NCBI RefSeq assembly: GCF_002846495.1
Contig: NZ_PJNE01000001.1
Span: 1,922,001 to 1,986,000 of the forward strand
DNA length: 64,000 nucleotides
DNA from: Phycicoccus duodecadis
GTDB lineage: Bacteria; Actinomycetota; Actinomycetes; Actinomycetales; Dermatophilaceae
Reading direction: 5' to 3'
Part shown: piece after piece, positions 16,879 to 25,062 of the stretch
How the letters are laid out: each line of letters opens with the position of its first letter
How positions within the stretch are numbered: position 1 is the stretch's first letter
Translations under genes and position numbers: made by a program
The notes under the pieces: generated by a model
Database searches by the model: none
What the model was told of the DNA's origin: nothing
The model's input: only the letters and a program-made list of their open reading frames with translations

Positions 16879-19800
16879 GTGACCGGGACCGACCGGCCGC
16901 GCTCGCGCGCCCCCCGGGCGGGCCGGGCCCGCGACGATCGCTGGCCCGACTGGTCGGCCAGCCTCTGCTTCGCCCTGGCGGCCCTGTCCGTGATGGTCGC
17001 GGTGGTCCCGCCCTGGCGGCGCTACTTCGAGCGCACCGACGACCTCGTCTCGGCCGTGGTCGTGCCCGTGGTGCCCAACATCGTCTACGTCGCGGTCCTG
17101 CTCGGCCTGGGCGAGGCCCTGCGCCGGCGGCTGCGGCCCGCCCTGTGGGTGTTCGTCGTGCTGCTGGTCGTGCTGCCCGCGGTCGGGCGGGTGGCCTTCG
17201 TCGTCGAGGGCACCAACCGCTGGGCCAACCTCGCCGGCCTCGTCGTCACCGGGGCGCTCCTGGTGGTGCTGGTGCCGGCGCGCGAGCAGTTCCCGGCCCG
17301 CACGTCCGGGGCGTCGCTGCGTCGCGCGCTGGTGGTGCTCGTCGTCGGGGTGACGGTGTTCCTGGGGGTGGGGCTGCTCCTGCTGGGCACGGTGCACACG
17401 ATGCGCAGCGGCGCCCGGGTCGACGGCCTGGTCGACACGCTCTCGCGCGACGTGGGGCTGGGGGAGCCCATCTCGATCCGCGCGCCGCTGTGGGTCCGGG
17501 CCGTCATCAACACCATCGGGGCGGCCGTGGTGGTGGCGGGTACGGTGGTGCTGCTGCGGGTGCCCGGCCGCAGCCCCTCCCTGGTCGCCCACGACGAGGC
17601 CAGGGTGCGCACCCTGCTGCGCCGGCACGGCGACGCCGACTCGCTCGGCTACTTCGCGACCCGCCGTGACAAGGCGGTCGTCTACGACACCGCCGACCCC
17701 GACTCCGCGCTGGCCGCCGTCTCCTACCGCGTCGTGGGGGGCGTGAGCCTGGCCAGCGGCGACCCGCTCGGCGACCCGCGGCGGTGGCCGGCCGCCATCG
17801 ACGCCTGGCGCGGCGAGGCTCGGGCCAACGGCTGGTCCCTGGCGGTCATGGCCCCCGGGCGCGAGGGCGCCAGGGCGTACACGGAGGCCGGGCTGGTCGC
17901 CTTCGAGATCGGCGACGAGGCGGTGCTCGACCTCACCGGCTTCACGCTGGGGGCGGCGGGGTTGCGCCCGGTCCGCCAGGCCGTCACCCGGCTGCGGCGC
18001 CGCGGGTACACGGTGCGGGTGCGCCGCCACGGTGACCTCGCCCCGGCCGACCTCGACCTGCTGGCCGCGGCCGCCTCGCGATGGCGGGGGGACGGTGGCG
18101 ACGAGCGCGGCTTCTCCATGGCGCTGGGCCGGCTCGGCGACCCGCTCGACGGCGACTGCGTGCTGGTCGAGGCCCTCGACGGCACCGGCCGGCTGCGGGG
18201 CTTCCTCAGCCTCGTGCCCTGGGGCCGCTCCGGCCTCTCGCTCGACCTGATGCGGCGCGACCCCGGCGCCGACAACGGGGTCGTCGAGCTGCTGGTGGTG
18301 GCCCTGGCCGAGGACGCCGCCCGCCTGCGCGTGACCCGGTTGTCGCTCAACTTCGCGATGTTCCGCGAGGCCTTCGCGCGGGGCGAGGAGCTGGGCGCCG
18401 GGCCGCTCGCGCGGCTGGGCCGCCAGCTGCTGGTGCTCGCGAGCAGCACCTGGCAGCTCGAGTCGCTGTACCGCTCGAACAGCAGGTACCTGCCCACCTG
18501 GGAGCCGCGCTACATCTGCTTCGAGTACGGCTCCGACCTCCCGCGCGTCGGCATCGCCACCGGCAGCGCCGAGGGTTTCCTGACCCGCCCGTCGGTGCGG
18601 GGGCTGCTGCGCCGGCGCCGGCCGGGGGAGGCCCTGAGCCGCGCCGAGGACGACTACGCCGACGCGGTGCGCGCCCTGATGCCGCCCGAGCCCGACCCGG
18701 TGGTCGCGGCCCTCGGGGCCCCGCGCACCGACCAGGAGCGGGCCCGCCGGCGCCGCCTCGACAGCCTGCGCGCCCGCGGGGTCGACCCCTACCCGGTCGG
18801 TTACCCGCGCACCACGACCCTGGCCGAGGTCGCCGCCCGGCACGGCGCCCTGCCGCCCGCCACCCGCACCGGCGAGCAGGTCTCGGTGGTGGGTCGCGTC
18901 CTGCGGCGCCGTGACCACGGCGGCCTCTGCTTCCTCACGGTGCGCGACGGCACCGGCGACCTCCAGCTAATGGCGTCGCGGGGCGCGCTCGGTGCCGAGG
19001 CGCACGGCCGCTTCCGCGAGCTCGACCTCGGCGACCACGTGGGCGTCACCGGTGAGGTCGTCACCACCCGCACCGGCGCCCTCACCGTCGACGCCTCCGC
19101 CTTCGCCCTCACCAGCAAGTCCCTGCGCCCGCTCCCCGACAAGCGGCACGGGCTGCTCGACCCCGAGGCCCGGGTGCGCCTGCGCTACGTCGACCTCATC
19201 TCCCGCCCGGCCGCGCGCGACGTCGCCTACCTGCGGGCCGCCGTCGTGCGCAGCCTGCGCGAGTCGCTGCACCGGCGCGGCTACACCGAGGTCGAGACCC
19301 CCGTGCTCCAGGTGGTGCACGGCGGGGCCAACGCGCGGCCCTTCGAGACCCACATCAACGCCTACGACCTCGACCTCTCGCTGCGCATCGCCACCGAGCT
19401 GCACCTCAAGCGGCTGGTTGTCGGCGGGATGGAGCGGGTCTTCGAGCTGGGGCGGCAGTTCCGCAACGAGGGCGCCGACAGCTCGCACAACCCGGAGTTC
19501 ACCTCGCTCGAGGCCTACGGCACCTACCTCGACTACCACGACATGCGGCGGCTGACCCAGGAGCTCGTGCAGGAGGCCGCCGTCGCCGTGTTCGGCGAGC
19601 CGGTGGCGCGACGGCTGCGGCCCGACGGCGGGGTGGACGAGGTCGACCTCGGCGGCGACTGGCCGGTGGTGCCGATCTGCACCGCTGTGTCGCGGGCGCT
19701 GGGCGAGGAGGTCACGAGCGCGACCCCCGTCGGGGTGCTCCGGGCCCACGCGACGCGCCTCGGCCTCGAGCCGGAGGCCGAGGCGTCGTGGGGCCGGCTG

Positions 19801-20199
19801 CTCGAGGACGTCTACGGCGAGCTGTGCGAGGGCGCCACGACCACCCCGGTGTTCTACACCGACTTCCCGCGCGACACCACGCCGCTGGCCCGCGTGCACC
19901 GGGCCGACCCCTGGCTGGTCGAGAAGTGGGACCTCGTGATGTTCGGCAGCGAGCAGGCCACGGCCTACTCCGAGCTCGTCGATCCCGTCGACCAGCGGGC
20001 CCGGCTCGTGGCGCAGTCGCTGCTGGCCGCCGACGGCGACCCCGAGGCGATGCAGGTCGACGAGGACTTCCTGCGCGCCCTCGAGTACGGGATGCCGCCG
20101 ACCGGGGGGATGGGGCTGGGCGTCGACCGCCTCGTTATGAACCTCACCGGGCTGGGCATCCGCGACACCATCCTCTTCCCCCTCACGCGTCCGGGCTGA
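16879..20199 (+). CDS. lysX: Bifunctional lysyl-tRNA synthetase / lysylphosphatidylglycerol synthase
   Basis: Two-domain LysX of 1106 residues. Residues 20-235 carry about seven membrane helices of the MprF type, residues 240-590 form the cytosolic lysyl transferase (DUF2156) domain, and residues 620-1106 form a class II lysyl-tRNA synthetase. The OB fold begins near 667, motif 2 FRNEGADSSHNPEF is at 861 and motif 3 GMGLGVDRLVM is near 1077, so both active sites look intact. It charges tRNA-Lys and moves lysine to phosphatidylglycerol, lowering envelope negative charge and protecting from cationic peptides. GTG at 16879 has AGGAGG 7 bases upstream. Confidence 0.95.
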   Translation: MTGTDRPRSRAPRAGRARDDRWPDWSASLCFALAALSVMVAVVPPWRRYFERTDDLVSAVVVPVVPNIVYVAVLLGLGEALRRRLRPALWVFVVLLVVLPAVGRVAFVVEGTNRWANLAGLVVTGALLVVLVPAREQFPARTSGASLRRALVVLVVGVTVFLGVGLLLLGTVHTMRSGARVDGLVDTLSRDVGLGEPISIRAPLWVRAVINTIGAAVVVAGTVVLLRVPGRSPSLVAHDEARVRTLLRRHGDADSLGYFATRRDKAVVYDTADPDSALAAVSYRVVGGVSLASGDPLGDPRRWPAAIDAWRGEARANGWSLAVMAPGREGARAYTEAGLVAFEIGDEAVLDLTGFTLGAAGLRPVRQAVTRLRRRGYTVRVRRHGDLAPADLDLLAAAASRWRGDGGDERGFSMALGRLGDPLDGDCVLVEALDGTGRLRGFLSLVPWGRSGLSLDLMRRDPGADNGVVELLVVALAEDAARLRVTRLSLNFAMFREAFARGEELGAGPLARLGRQLLVLASSTWQLESLYRSNSRYLPTWEPRYICFEYGSDLPRVGIATGSAEGFLTRPSVRGLLRRRRPGEALSRAEDDYADAVRALMPPEPDPVVAALGAPRTDQERARRRRLDSLRARGVDPYPVGYPRTTTLAEVAARHGALPPATRTGEQVSVVGRVLRRRDHGGLCFLTVRDGTGDLQLMASRGALGAEAHGRFRELDLGDHVGVTGEVVTTRTGALTVDASAFALTSKSLRPLPDKRHGLLDPEARVRLRYVDLISRPAARDVAYLRAAVVRSLRESLHRRGYTEVETPVLQVVHGGANARPFETHINAYDLDLSLRIATELHLKRLVVGGMERVFELGRQFRNEGADSSHNPEFTSLEAYGTYLDYHDMRRLTQELVQEAAVAVFGEPVARRLRPDGGVDEVDLGGDWPVVPICTAVSRALGEEVTSATPVGVLRAHATRLGLEPEAEASWGRLLEDVYGELCEGATTTPVFYTDFPRDTTPLARVHRADPWLVEKWDLVMFGSEQATAYSELVDPVDQRARLVAQSLLAADGDPEAMQVDEDFLRALEYGMPPTGGMGLGVDRLVMNLTGLGIRDTILFPLTRPG

Positions 20200-21082
20200 G
20201 CGTCTCCTCGACGGCCCGGGCCACCGCCCGGGGAGCGTCGAGCATGACCAGGTGGGCGGCCTCGACGTCGATGCGGACCACGCGTGGCCCGAGCTGCGCG
20301 ACCCGGTGGTCCATCCGGCGCAGCCAGCCGGTGCGGCGCACCGACAGCGGCCCGGCGGCCCGGGTGGCGACGACCAGGCGCACCGGCACGTCGGGCAGGG
20401 GGCGGCGCGCGGCGAGGCTCTCGAGGGCCAGCGCGTCGGCCCGCACCGCCGCGAGCTCGTCGACCGCCGCCCGCAACTGCACCGGACTGCCGTAGGCGCG
20501 CGTCACCGCCCGGCGGGCGGCCCGCGGGGCGCCGGTGGCCGTCCCGCCGGTCACCAGCAGGCGTCCGGTCAGGCGCCGCGTCCCCCGCGCCACCCCCGGC
20601 AGGGCGGCCAGGCGGCGGGCGAGCGCGGCCGGGCGCCCCTCGAGCTGATGCCGCGTGGCCTCGTGGCCGGGGTCGCTGGCGTCGACCAGGACGAGCCCGC
20701 GCACGACGTCGGGGCGCGACCGGGCCAGGCCCTCCGCGAAGAGGCCGCCGTGCGAGTGGCCGACCACCACCACGCGCCCCCCGCCCTCGCCGCCGGCGGC
20801 GGTCGCCTCGAGCACGGTGCCGAGCAGCCTCACCTGGTCGGCGAAGGTCGCGGCGGTGGGCCACGGGCCCGAGCCGCCGGTCCCGGGGCGGTCGAACAGG
20901 ACGCAGCGCACGCCCGGCAGCAGGGACGCCACCGGGTGCCAGAGCTCCAGGGGCAGGCCGAGCCCGGACGCGAAGAGGGCCGTGGCGGGCGCCCGGGGGT
21001 TCACGACCTCGACCCGGACCACCGCCCCGGGATGCCCCGGCACGTCGAGCAGCCGCTGCTCGGGCTCGGGGTCGGCGTCCAC
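20183..21082 (-). CDS. Alpha/beta hydrolase
   Basis: Alpha/beta-hydrolase fold protein of 299 residues. The oxyanion/entrance segment FASGLGLPLELW is followed by FDRPGTGGSGPW, the nucleophile elbow GHSHGG (Ser in GxSxG), an Asp after VRLVVATRA and a late His in VEAAHLVMLDAP, so the triad is present. Substrate unknown. I chose GTG 21082 because TAGGGT sits 7 bases upstream; the frame stays open to an ATG at 21148. Its 3' end overlaps the convergent lysX stop by 17 bases. Confidence 0.85.
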   Translation of the reverse strand: MDADPEPEQRLLDVPGHPGAVVRVEVVNPRAPATALFASGLGLPLELWHPVASLLPGVRCVLFDRPGTGGSGPWPTAATFADQVRLLGTVLEATAAGGEGGGRVVVVGHSHGGLFAEGLARSRPDVVRGLVLVDASDPGHEATRHQLEGRPAALARRLAALPGVARGTRRLTGRLLVTGGTATGAPRAARRAVTRAYGSPVQLRAAVDELAAVRADALALESLAARRPLPDVPVRLVVATRAAGPLSVRRTGWLRRMDHRVAQLGPRVVRIDVEAAHLVMLDAPRAVARAVEETLSPDA

Positions 21083-21089
21083 ATCCGAG

Positions 21090-21095
21090 ACCCTA
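21090..21095 (-). promoter_or_regulatory. -10 box TAGGGT of alpha/beta hydrolase
   Basis: TANNNT hexamer 7 bases before the GTG at 21082. It decides this start over the upstream ATG at 21148. Confidence 0.45.
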
Positions 21096-21166
21096 GAGCC
21101 GCGCGCCGCGCGGAATCCCGGCCGGTCGCCCGGTGTTCTCGTGCCCATGAGTACCCCGAGACCGGA

Positions 21167-21541
21167 ATGGCCGAGCGCTACCAGCGAGCCCGGGGACTCT
21201 TCGACCACGGGGAGTTCCAGGCGGCCGCACAGGAGCTGTCGGCGCTCGTCGACGCCAGTGCGCTGGAGCCCCCGCTGCACGGCACCACCGAGCTGCGGCT
21301 GCTGCTGGCGCGGTCGTACTACCACTCGGCCCAGCTGGGCCGCGCCGAGCGGGTGACCCGCGCCATCCTGGTCGACGACCCCGACGAGGCCTACGCGAAC
21401 CTCCTGCTCGGGCGCACGCTGCAGCGCCAGGGCCGCGCGGCCGAGGCCCGGCCGCACCTGGCGATGGCCGAGCTGCTCGGCGGGTACGGCGACGAGGGCC
21501 GGCTGCCCGAGCCCGACGCCGACGGCACCGACGCCTCGTGA
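21167..21541 (+). CDS. TPR protein coupled to a hemerythrin gene
   Basis: A 124-residue helical protein with two to three tetratricopeptide-like repeats: ARGLFDHGEFQAAAQELSALV, LLLARSYYHSAQLGRAERVTRAIL and NLLLGRTLQRQGRAAEARPHL. It probably works as a cytoplasmic protein-binding adaptor. The stop codon overlaps the GTG of the hemerythrin gene, so the two are co-translated, which suggests a joint function that I cannot name. No clear ribosome site is seen before the ATG. Confidence 0.8.
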   Translation: MAERYQRARGLFDHGEFQAAAQELSALVDASALEPPLHGTTELRLLLARSYYHSAQLGRAERVTRAILVDDPDEAYANLLLGRTLQRQGRAAEARPHLAMAELLGGYGDEGRLPEPDADGTDAS

Positions 21542-22221
21542 CCGACGACGGCCACGACCTCGAGCCGGGCACCTTCCCCACACCGGATGCCGACGCGCCC
21601 ACGCCCGCGGCCCCCGCCACGGTGCGGGGCTTCGCGCCCACCCCCGACGACGGCATCCGGCTCACCGGCACGCTGCCCTGGGACGAGGCCGCCCGCCCGC
21701 GCTACCCGGCGCCCGCGGAGGACCCCGGCTACAGCGACGCCCAGCTGGCCACGCCCCGCCACCTCGTCGACGTGCACGACCACCTGCGGGCCGAGCTGAC
21801 CCAGGTGCGCGACATCGTCGGCCAGGTGGCCCGCGGGATGCTGGCGGTCGGCGACGCCCGCTCGGCCGTCAACACCATGACGATGCGCCAGAACCAGTGG
21901 ACGCTCGGGGCGTACTGCGAGTCGTACTGCCGCATCGTGACCGGGCACCACACCCTCGAGGACGTCTCGATCTTCCCGCACCTGCGCTGGGCCGACCCCG
22001 ACGCGGGCCCCGTGGTGGCACGCCTCGAGGAGGAGCACGAGGTCATCCACGACGTGCTCGACGAGGTCGACCGGGCGCTGGTGGCCCTGGTGTCGAAGGT
22101 GGAGGGCGCCATCGAGCGGTTACAGCACGTGGTCGACCTGCTCACCGACATCCTGCTGTCGCACCTGGCCTACGAGGAGCGCGAGCTGCTGCATCCCCTG
22201 GCCCGCCACGGCTTCCACTGA
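21538..22221 (+). CDS. Hemerythrin HHE-domain protein
   Basis: A 227-residue protein with a C-terminal four-helix hemerythrin domain. Iron ligands are placed at HDHLRAEL, GHHTLEDVSIFPHL, EEEHEVIHDVL and HLAYEERELLHPL, the H...HxxxE...H...HxxxE-type order of the family. Residues 1-70 are Pro/Ala/Asp-rich and probably disordered. Roles in the family include oxygen, NO or iron sensing; none is proven here. It overlaps the TPR gene by four bases (GTGA) and ends just before the convergent ogt. Confidence 0.87.
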   Translation: MTDDGHDLEPGTFPTPDADAPTPAAPATVRGFAPTPDDGIRLTGTLPWDEAARPRYPAPAEDPGYSDAQLATPRHLVDVHDHLRAELTQVRDIVGQVARGMLAVGDARSAVNTMTMRQNQWTLGAYCESYCRIVTGHHTLEDVSIFPHLRWADPDAGPVVARLEEEHEVIHDVLDEVDRALVALVSKVEGAIERLQHVVDLLTDILLSHLAYEERELLHPLARHGFH

Positions 22222-22231
22222 CCCGCCGGGG

Positions 22232-22837
22232 TCAGGGGTGGGCGTGCCGCGCCTCGAGGGCGAGCAGGTGCTCCTTGGCGGCCGGCCCCCCCGCGTACCC
22301 GCCCACCCCGCCGGAGGCCGGCAGCACCCGGTGGCACGGCAGCGTGACGCAGAGCGGGTTGCCGCCGAGCGCGGTGCCGACCGCCCGTGCGGCCCGGTCG
22401 TGGCCGATGCGCGCCGCCAGCACGGCGTACGTGATGCGCTCGCCGTACCCGACCGTGGCCGCCAGCCCGGTCAGCACCTCGCGCTGGAAGGGTGACGCCA
22501 GGGCGAGGTCGGGCTGGACCGCGACGGTGGTCGCCCGCCCCGAGAGGTAGTCCGCGAGGGCGCGGCGCACGGTGTCGGTGGGGGCCGGATGCCGCAGCAC
22601 GCGCGGGCTCACGGTGGCCGCGATGCGGGTCAGCCAGTGCGCCTCCGCGGCGTCGTCGGGGGCGTAGGCGGTGGCCACGACCCGGCCGTCGTCGCGCACG
22701 GCGAGCAGCATCCGGCCGACCGCGGTGTCGTCGACGACGTACGAGACGTCCGTGGGGGGCAGCCGCGGCGGACCGGCCAGGGGCGGGTCGAAGGCGGCGA
22801 ACGGGTCGGAGGAGGTGGGCGCGGGGCGGTAAGTCAT
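22232..22837 (-). CDS. ogt: Methylated-DNA-protein cysteine methyltransferase
   Basis: DNA repair protein of 201 residues that removes O6-alkyl groups from guanine in a single-use reaction. The acceptor cysteine is Cys168 in the canonical PCHRV, preceded by Asn160 in NPL. The helix-turn-helix/Arg-finger region RITYAVLAARIG is present (about 134-145). The ATG overlaps the stop of the sigma-factor gene (ATGA), so expression is tied to that factor. Either symbol ogt or adaB could be used; ogt is a family-level call. Confidence 0.9.
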   Translation of the reverse strand: MTYRPAPTSSDPFAAFDPPLAGPPRLPPTDVSYVVDDTAVGRMLLAVRDDGRVVATAYAPDDAAEAHWLTRIAATVSPRVLRHPAPTDTVRRALADYLSGRATTVAVQPDLALASPFQREVLTGLAATVGYGERITYAVLAARIGHDRAARAVGTALGGNPLCVTLPCHRVLPASGGVGGYAGGPAAKEHLLALEARHAHP

Positions 22838-23331
22838 CGGAGGTCCTCGGGGTGCTGGACGTCGTGGAGGTCGAGGCGCAGGGTCGCGAGGGCGTCACTG
22901 ACGAGGCGGCGGCTCATCCCCGGCGTGGTGCCCAGGGCGGCGGCGACGGCGCGATGGTCGAGGTCGCCCACGAAGCGCAGGACGACGGCGTCGCGCTGGC
23001 GCTCCGGCAGGGCCGCGACCATCCGCCAGAGGTCGCCCGACGGCGCGTCGGGGGGTGGGGCGACGGGGGCCTCGGCCAGGGCCGCGGGGTCGTCGTGCGG
23101 GACGGTGCGCCGGGCCCTGCGGTGGTGGTCCATGGCGCAGCGGTGGGTGACGGTGAGGAGCCACGAGCGCAGGTTGCGGGCGTGGGTGAGGCGGGGGTAG
23201 GCCACGAGCGCCTGGGTCCACGCCTGCTGGGCGACGTCGTCGGCGTGCACCGGGCCCACGAGACCGTGGGCGAGGCGGGCGACGTCGCGCCAGTGCTCGT
23301 CGACGAGGTGCTGGAAGGGGGGCAGGCTCAC
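22834..23331 (-). CDS. ECF-like sigma-70 factor coupled to ogt
   Basis: Small sigma-70 family factor of 165 residues. Region 2 is seen as HWRDVARLAHGLVG, ADDVAQQAWTQAL and LRSWLLTVTHRCAMDHHRR; region 4 as LPERQRDAVVLRFVGDLDHRAVAAALGTTPGMSRRLVSDALATL. The recognition helix GTTPGMSRRLV departs somewhat from the usual SxxTVxSR pattern. No anti-sigma gene is adjacent. It shares a coupled transcript with ogt, which suggests it drives or accompanies an alkylation response. GTG 23331 follows TACCGT by 9 bases; other starts upstream are less likely. Confidence 0.83.
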   Translation of the reverse strand: MSLPPFQHLVDEHWRDVARLAHGLVGPVHADDVAQQAWTQALVAYPRLTHARNLRSWLLTVTHRCAMDHHRRARRTVPHDDPAALAEAPVAPPPDAPSGDLWRMVAALPERQRDAVVLRFVGDLDHRAVAAALGTTPGMSRRLVSDALATLRLDLHDVQHPEDLR

Positions 23332-23340
23332 GATGGTGCA

Positions 23341-23346
23341 ACGGTA
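23341..23346 (-). promoter_or_regulatory. -10 box TACCGT of sigma-ogt operon
   Basis: TANNNT hexamer ends 9 bases before the GTG at 23331 on the minus strand. Confidence 0.35.
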
Positions 23347-23459
23347 GGGGGCCCACCGATGTGAGTGCTGTGCGCCGCGGCGACAGGGGGTGGCATCCAC
23401 CGCATGTCGTGCGCACCTGCCCCCCGGGCGGGGCCCTCGAGGGGGAACAATGGTGGCCC

Positions 23460-24281
23460 GTGACTGCCGAGCCGCTCGCGAACGACCGTCCGCTCGTCAT
23501 CGCCCACCGGGGGGCGAGCCACGAGGAGGCCGAGCACACGCTCCGGGCCTACCGCAAGGCGTTCGACCACGGCGCCGACGGCGTCGAGTGCGACGTGCGG
23601 CTCACCGCCGACCACCACCTCGTGTGCGTGCACGACAGCCGGATCGAGCGCACGTCCAACGGCTCGGGGCGGGTCTCGGCGCTCGAGCTGGCGCGGCTCG
23701 AGGAGTTCGACTGGGCGTCGTGGAAGCGGCTGGACCGCGGGGTCGAGGACGAGACCCCGGAGGCCGACCCCGAGCGCGGCCACCTGCTGACCCTGCGCCG
23801 CCTGCTCGACACCCTCGTCGAGAAGCGCCAGGAGGTCGTGACGCTCATCGAGACCAAGCACCCCACCCGGCACGGCGACGACGTCGAGAAGACCCTCGTG
23901 CAGGTCCTGCGCGCCTTCGACCTCGACCGCGGCGACCGGCCCGGCCTGCCGCACGTGCGGGTGATGTCGTTCTCGGCGCGCGCCCTGACCCGCGTGCACC
24001 GCCTGTCGCCCGGGGTGCCGCTGGTGCACCTGGTCGCCGACCGGCCCGCGAAGCTGGTCGACGGCACCCTGCCCGCCGACGTCGGCACGGTGGGGCTCGA
24101 CATCCGGCTGGTGCGCCGCAAGCCCAAGGTGGTCGGCCGCTACCGCGAGCACGGGCACGGCGTGTTCGTCTGGACCGTCGACGACCCCGCCGACGTCGAC
24201 CTGTGCGGCGAGCTCGGGGTCGACGCGGTCATCACGAACCGGCCCGGCATGGCCGTCGACCGGCTGGGGGTCACGAGGTAG
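23460..24281 (+). CDS. Glycerophosphodiester phosphodiesterase
   Basis: GDPD-fold hydrolase of 273 residues, releasing sn-glycerol-3-phosphate from deacylated phospholipids. The catalytic start VIAHRGAS, the metal-binding GVECDVRLTAD and the catalytic VCVHDS are intact; LIETKHP and VFVWTVDD follow in the right order. No signal peptide is visible, so it is probably cytoplasmic. GTG 23460 is preceded at 8 bases by AACAAT, possibly a -10 box. Confidence 0.88.
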   Translation: MTAEPLANDRPLVIAHRGASHEEAEHTLRAYRKAFDHGADGVECDVRLTADHHLVCVHDSRIERTSNGSGRVSALELARLEEFDWASWKRLDRGVEDETPEADPERGHLLTLRRLLDTLVEKRQEVVTLIETKHPTRHGDDVEKTLVQVLRAFDLDRGDRPGLPHVRVMSFSARALTRVHRLSPGVPLVHLVADRPAKLVDGTLPADVGTVGLDIRLVRRKPKVVGRYREHGHGVFVWTVDDPADVDLCGELGVDAVITNRPGMAVDRLGVTR

Positions 24282-24284
24282 GCT
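24279..24284 (+). promoter_or_regulatory. -10 box TAGGCT of the ATPase gene
   Basis: TANNNT hexamer 8 bases before the GTG at 24293, overlapping the end of the phosphodiesterase gene. Confidence 0.45.
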
Positions 24285-24292
24285 CGGGCCCC

Positions 24293-24805
24293 GTGACCTC
24301 GGAAGATGCCCGCCCGCTGACCGATCCCGTCGCGTTCGAGCTGCTCGACGACGACGACGGGCTCGAGGTGGCCGAGTCCTCCGGGCCCGGGGCCGACAGC
24401 ATCATCTGCACGGTGCGCGTCCCGGCCGACTCGTCGTCGGTCACCGGGGTGCGCCACCAGATCGTGCAGGACCTCAGCGCGCGCGACCTGCCCGAGGACA
24501 TCGTCGGCGAGGCCGAGATCGTCGCCTCCGAGCTGCTCACCAACGCCGTCCGGCACGCCCGACCGCTGTCCGACGGCACCATCCGGGTCCGCTGGAAGAT
24601 CCGCGGCGAGGTCGTCGAGATCGAGGTCACCGACGGGGGCGGCAGCACGGTCCCCCGGCCGGCGCCGCGCACGGTGTGGCTCTCGTCGGGCCGCGGGCTG
24701 CGGATCGTGCGCTCGCTCGCCCACGAGTGGGGCGTCACCGAGGACCGCACCGGCAACGTCGTGTGGGCCACCCTGGGCGGCCCCAGCCGCCGCCGCGCCA
24801 CCTGA
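24293..24805 (+). CDS. RsbW/SpoIIAB-like HATPase (anti-sigma-type kinase)
   Basis: GHKL ATPase of 170 residues. The N-box reads ASELLTNAVRHA, the G1 region is VTDGGG and the C-terminal ATP-lid region is SSGRGLRIVRSLAHEWGV. This arrangement is typical of actinobacterial anti-sigma or regulatory serine kinases. No anti-anti-sigma factor or sigma gene is adjacent. The acidic N-terminal 40 residues have no known domain. A partner such as the SigB-type factor at 8435-9223 is possible but unproven. Confidence 0.85.
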   Translation: MTSEDARPLTDPVAFELLDDDDGLEVAESSGPGADSIICTVRVPADSSSVTGVRHQIVQDLSARDLPEDIVGEAEIVASELLTNAVRHARPLSDGTIRVRWKIRGEVVEIEVTDGGGSTVPRPAPRTVWLSSGRGLRIVRSLAHEWGVTEDRTGNVVWATLGGPSRRRAT

Positions 24806-24843
24806 AGCGTCCCGACTCCTCTCCACCCCGCCCCTCCCCCCGC

Positions 24844-24874
24844 CGGTCTTTTCGGGGTGACCCCGAAAAGACCG
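24844..24874. terminator. Strong 14-bp hairpin after the ATPase gene
   Basis: A perfect 14-bp stem (GGTCTTTTCGGGG pairs with CCCCGAAAAGACC, plus an outer C-G) closes a TGA loop 38 bases after the stop. Internal T and A runs occur inside the stem, so either strand could act as a terminator. Confidence 0.65.
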
Positions 24875-24879
24875 CGAGA

Positions 24880-24917
24880 CAAGGGTTCGCAGGCGGGGTA
24901 TGGTGGATGAACCCTTG
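24880..24917. repeat. Inverted repeat upstream of the DUF222/HNH gene
   Basis: CAAGGGTTC (24880-24888) and GAACCCTTG (24909-24917) are 9-base perfect arms around a 20-base spacer. The repeat is separate from the terminator hairpin just before it. The rest of 24918-25050 has no gene that I can support. Confidence 0.6.
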
Positions 24918-25027
24918 CCTCGAGGTCGCCGGGAGCGCACGGGATGCCGCCGCGCCGTCCTCTCTGGTGGCAGCCGGAAGTCGGCCGAATCGGGTTCTGC
25001 TGTAGGCGAACACCTGTGGATGGCCGC

Positions 25028-25056
25028 TTGTCTTCGTACGCGTGTTCGGGTATCGT
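25028..25056 (+). promoter_or_regulatory. Promoter of DUF222/HNH gene
   Basis: TTGTCT at 25028-25033 and TATCGT at 25051-25056 are 17 bases apart, and the -10 ends 6 bases before the ATG at 25063. This is the best two-box promoter in the window and suggests a leaderless mRNA. Confidence 0.5.
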
Positions 25057-25062
25057 TTCGTC

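Noticed and set aside
15287..16882. 531-residue plus-strand frame antisense to the MFS gene
   Set aside because: It is rich in Gln, Gly, Arg and His, with no hydrophobic core or motif; a shadow of a real gene.
16384..18918. 844-residue minus-strand frame antisense to lysX
   Set aside because: Composition is typical of antisense frames at this GC level and lysX has intact motifs on the other strand.
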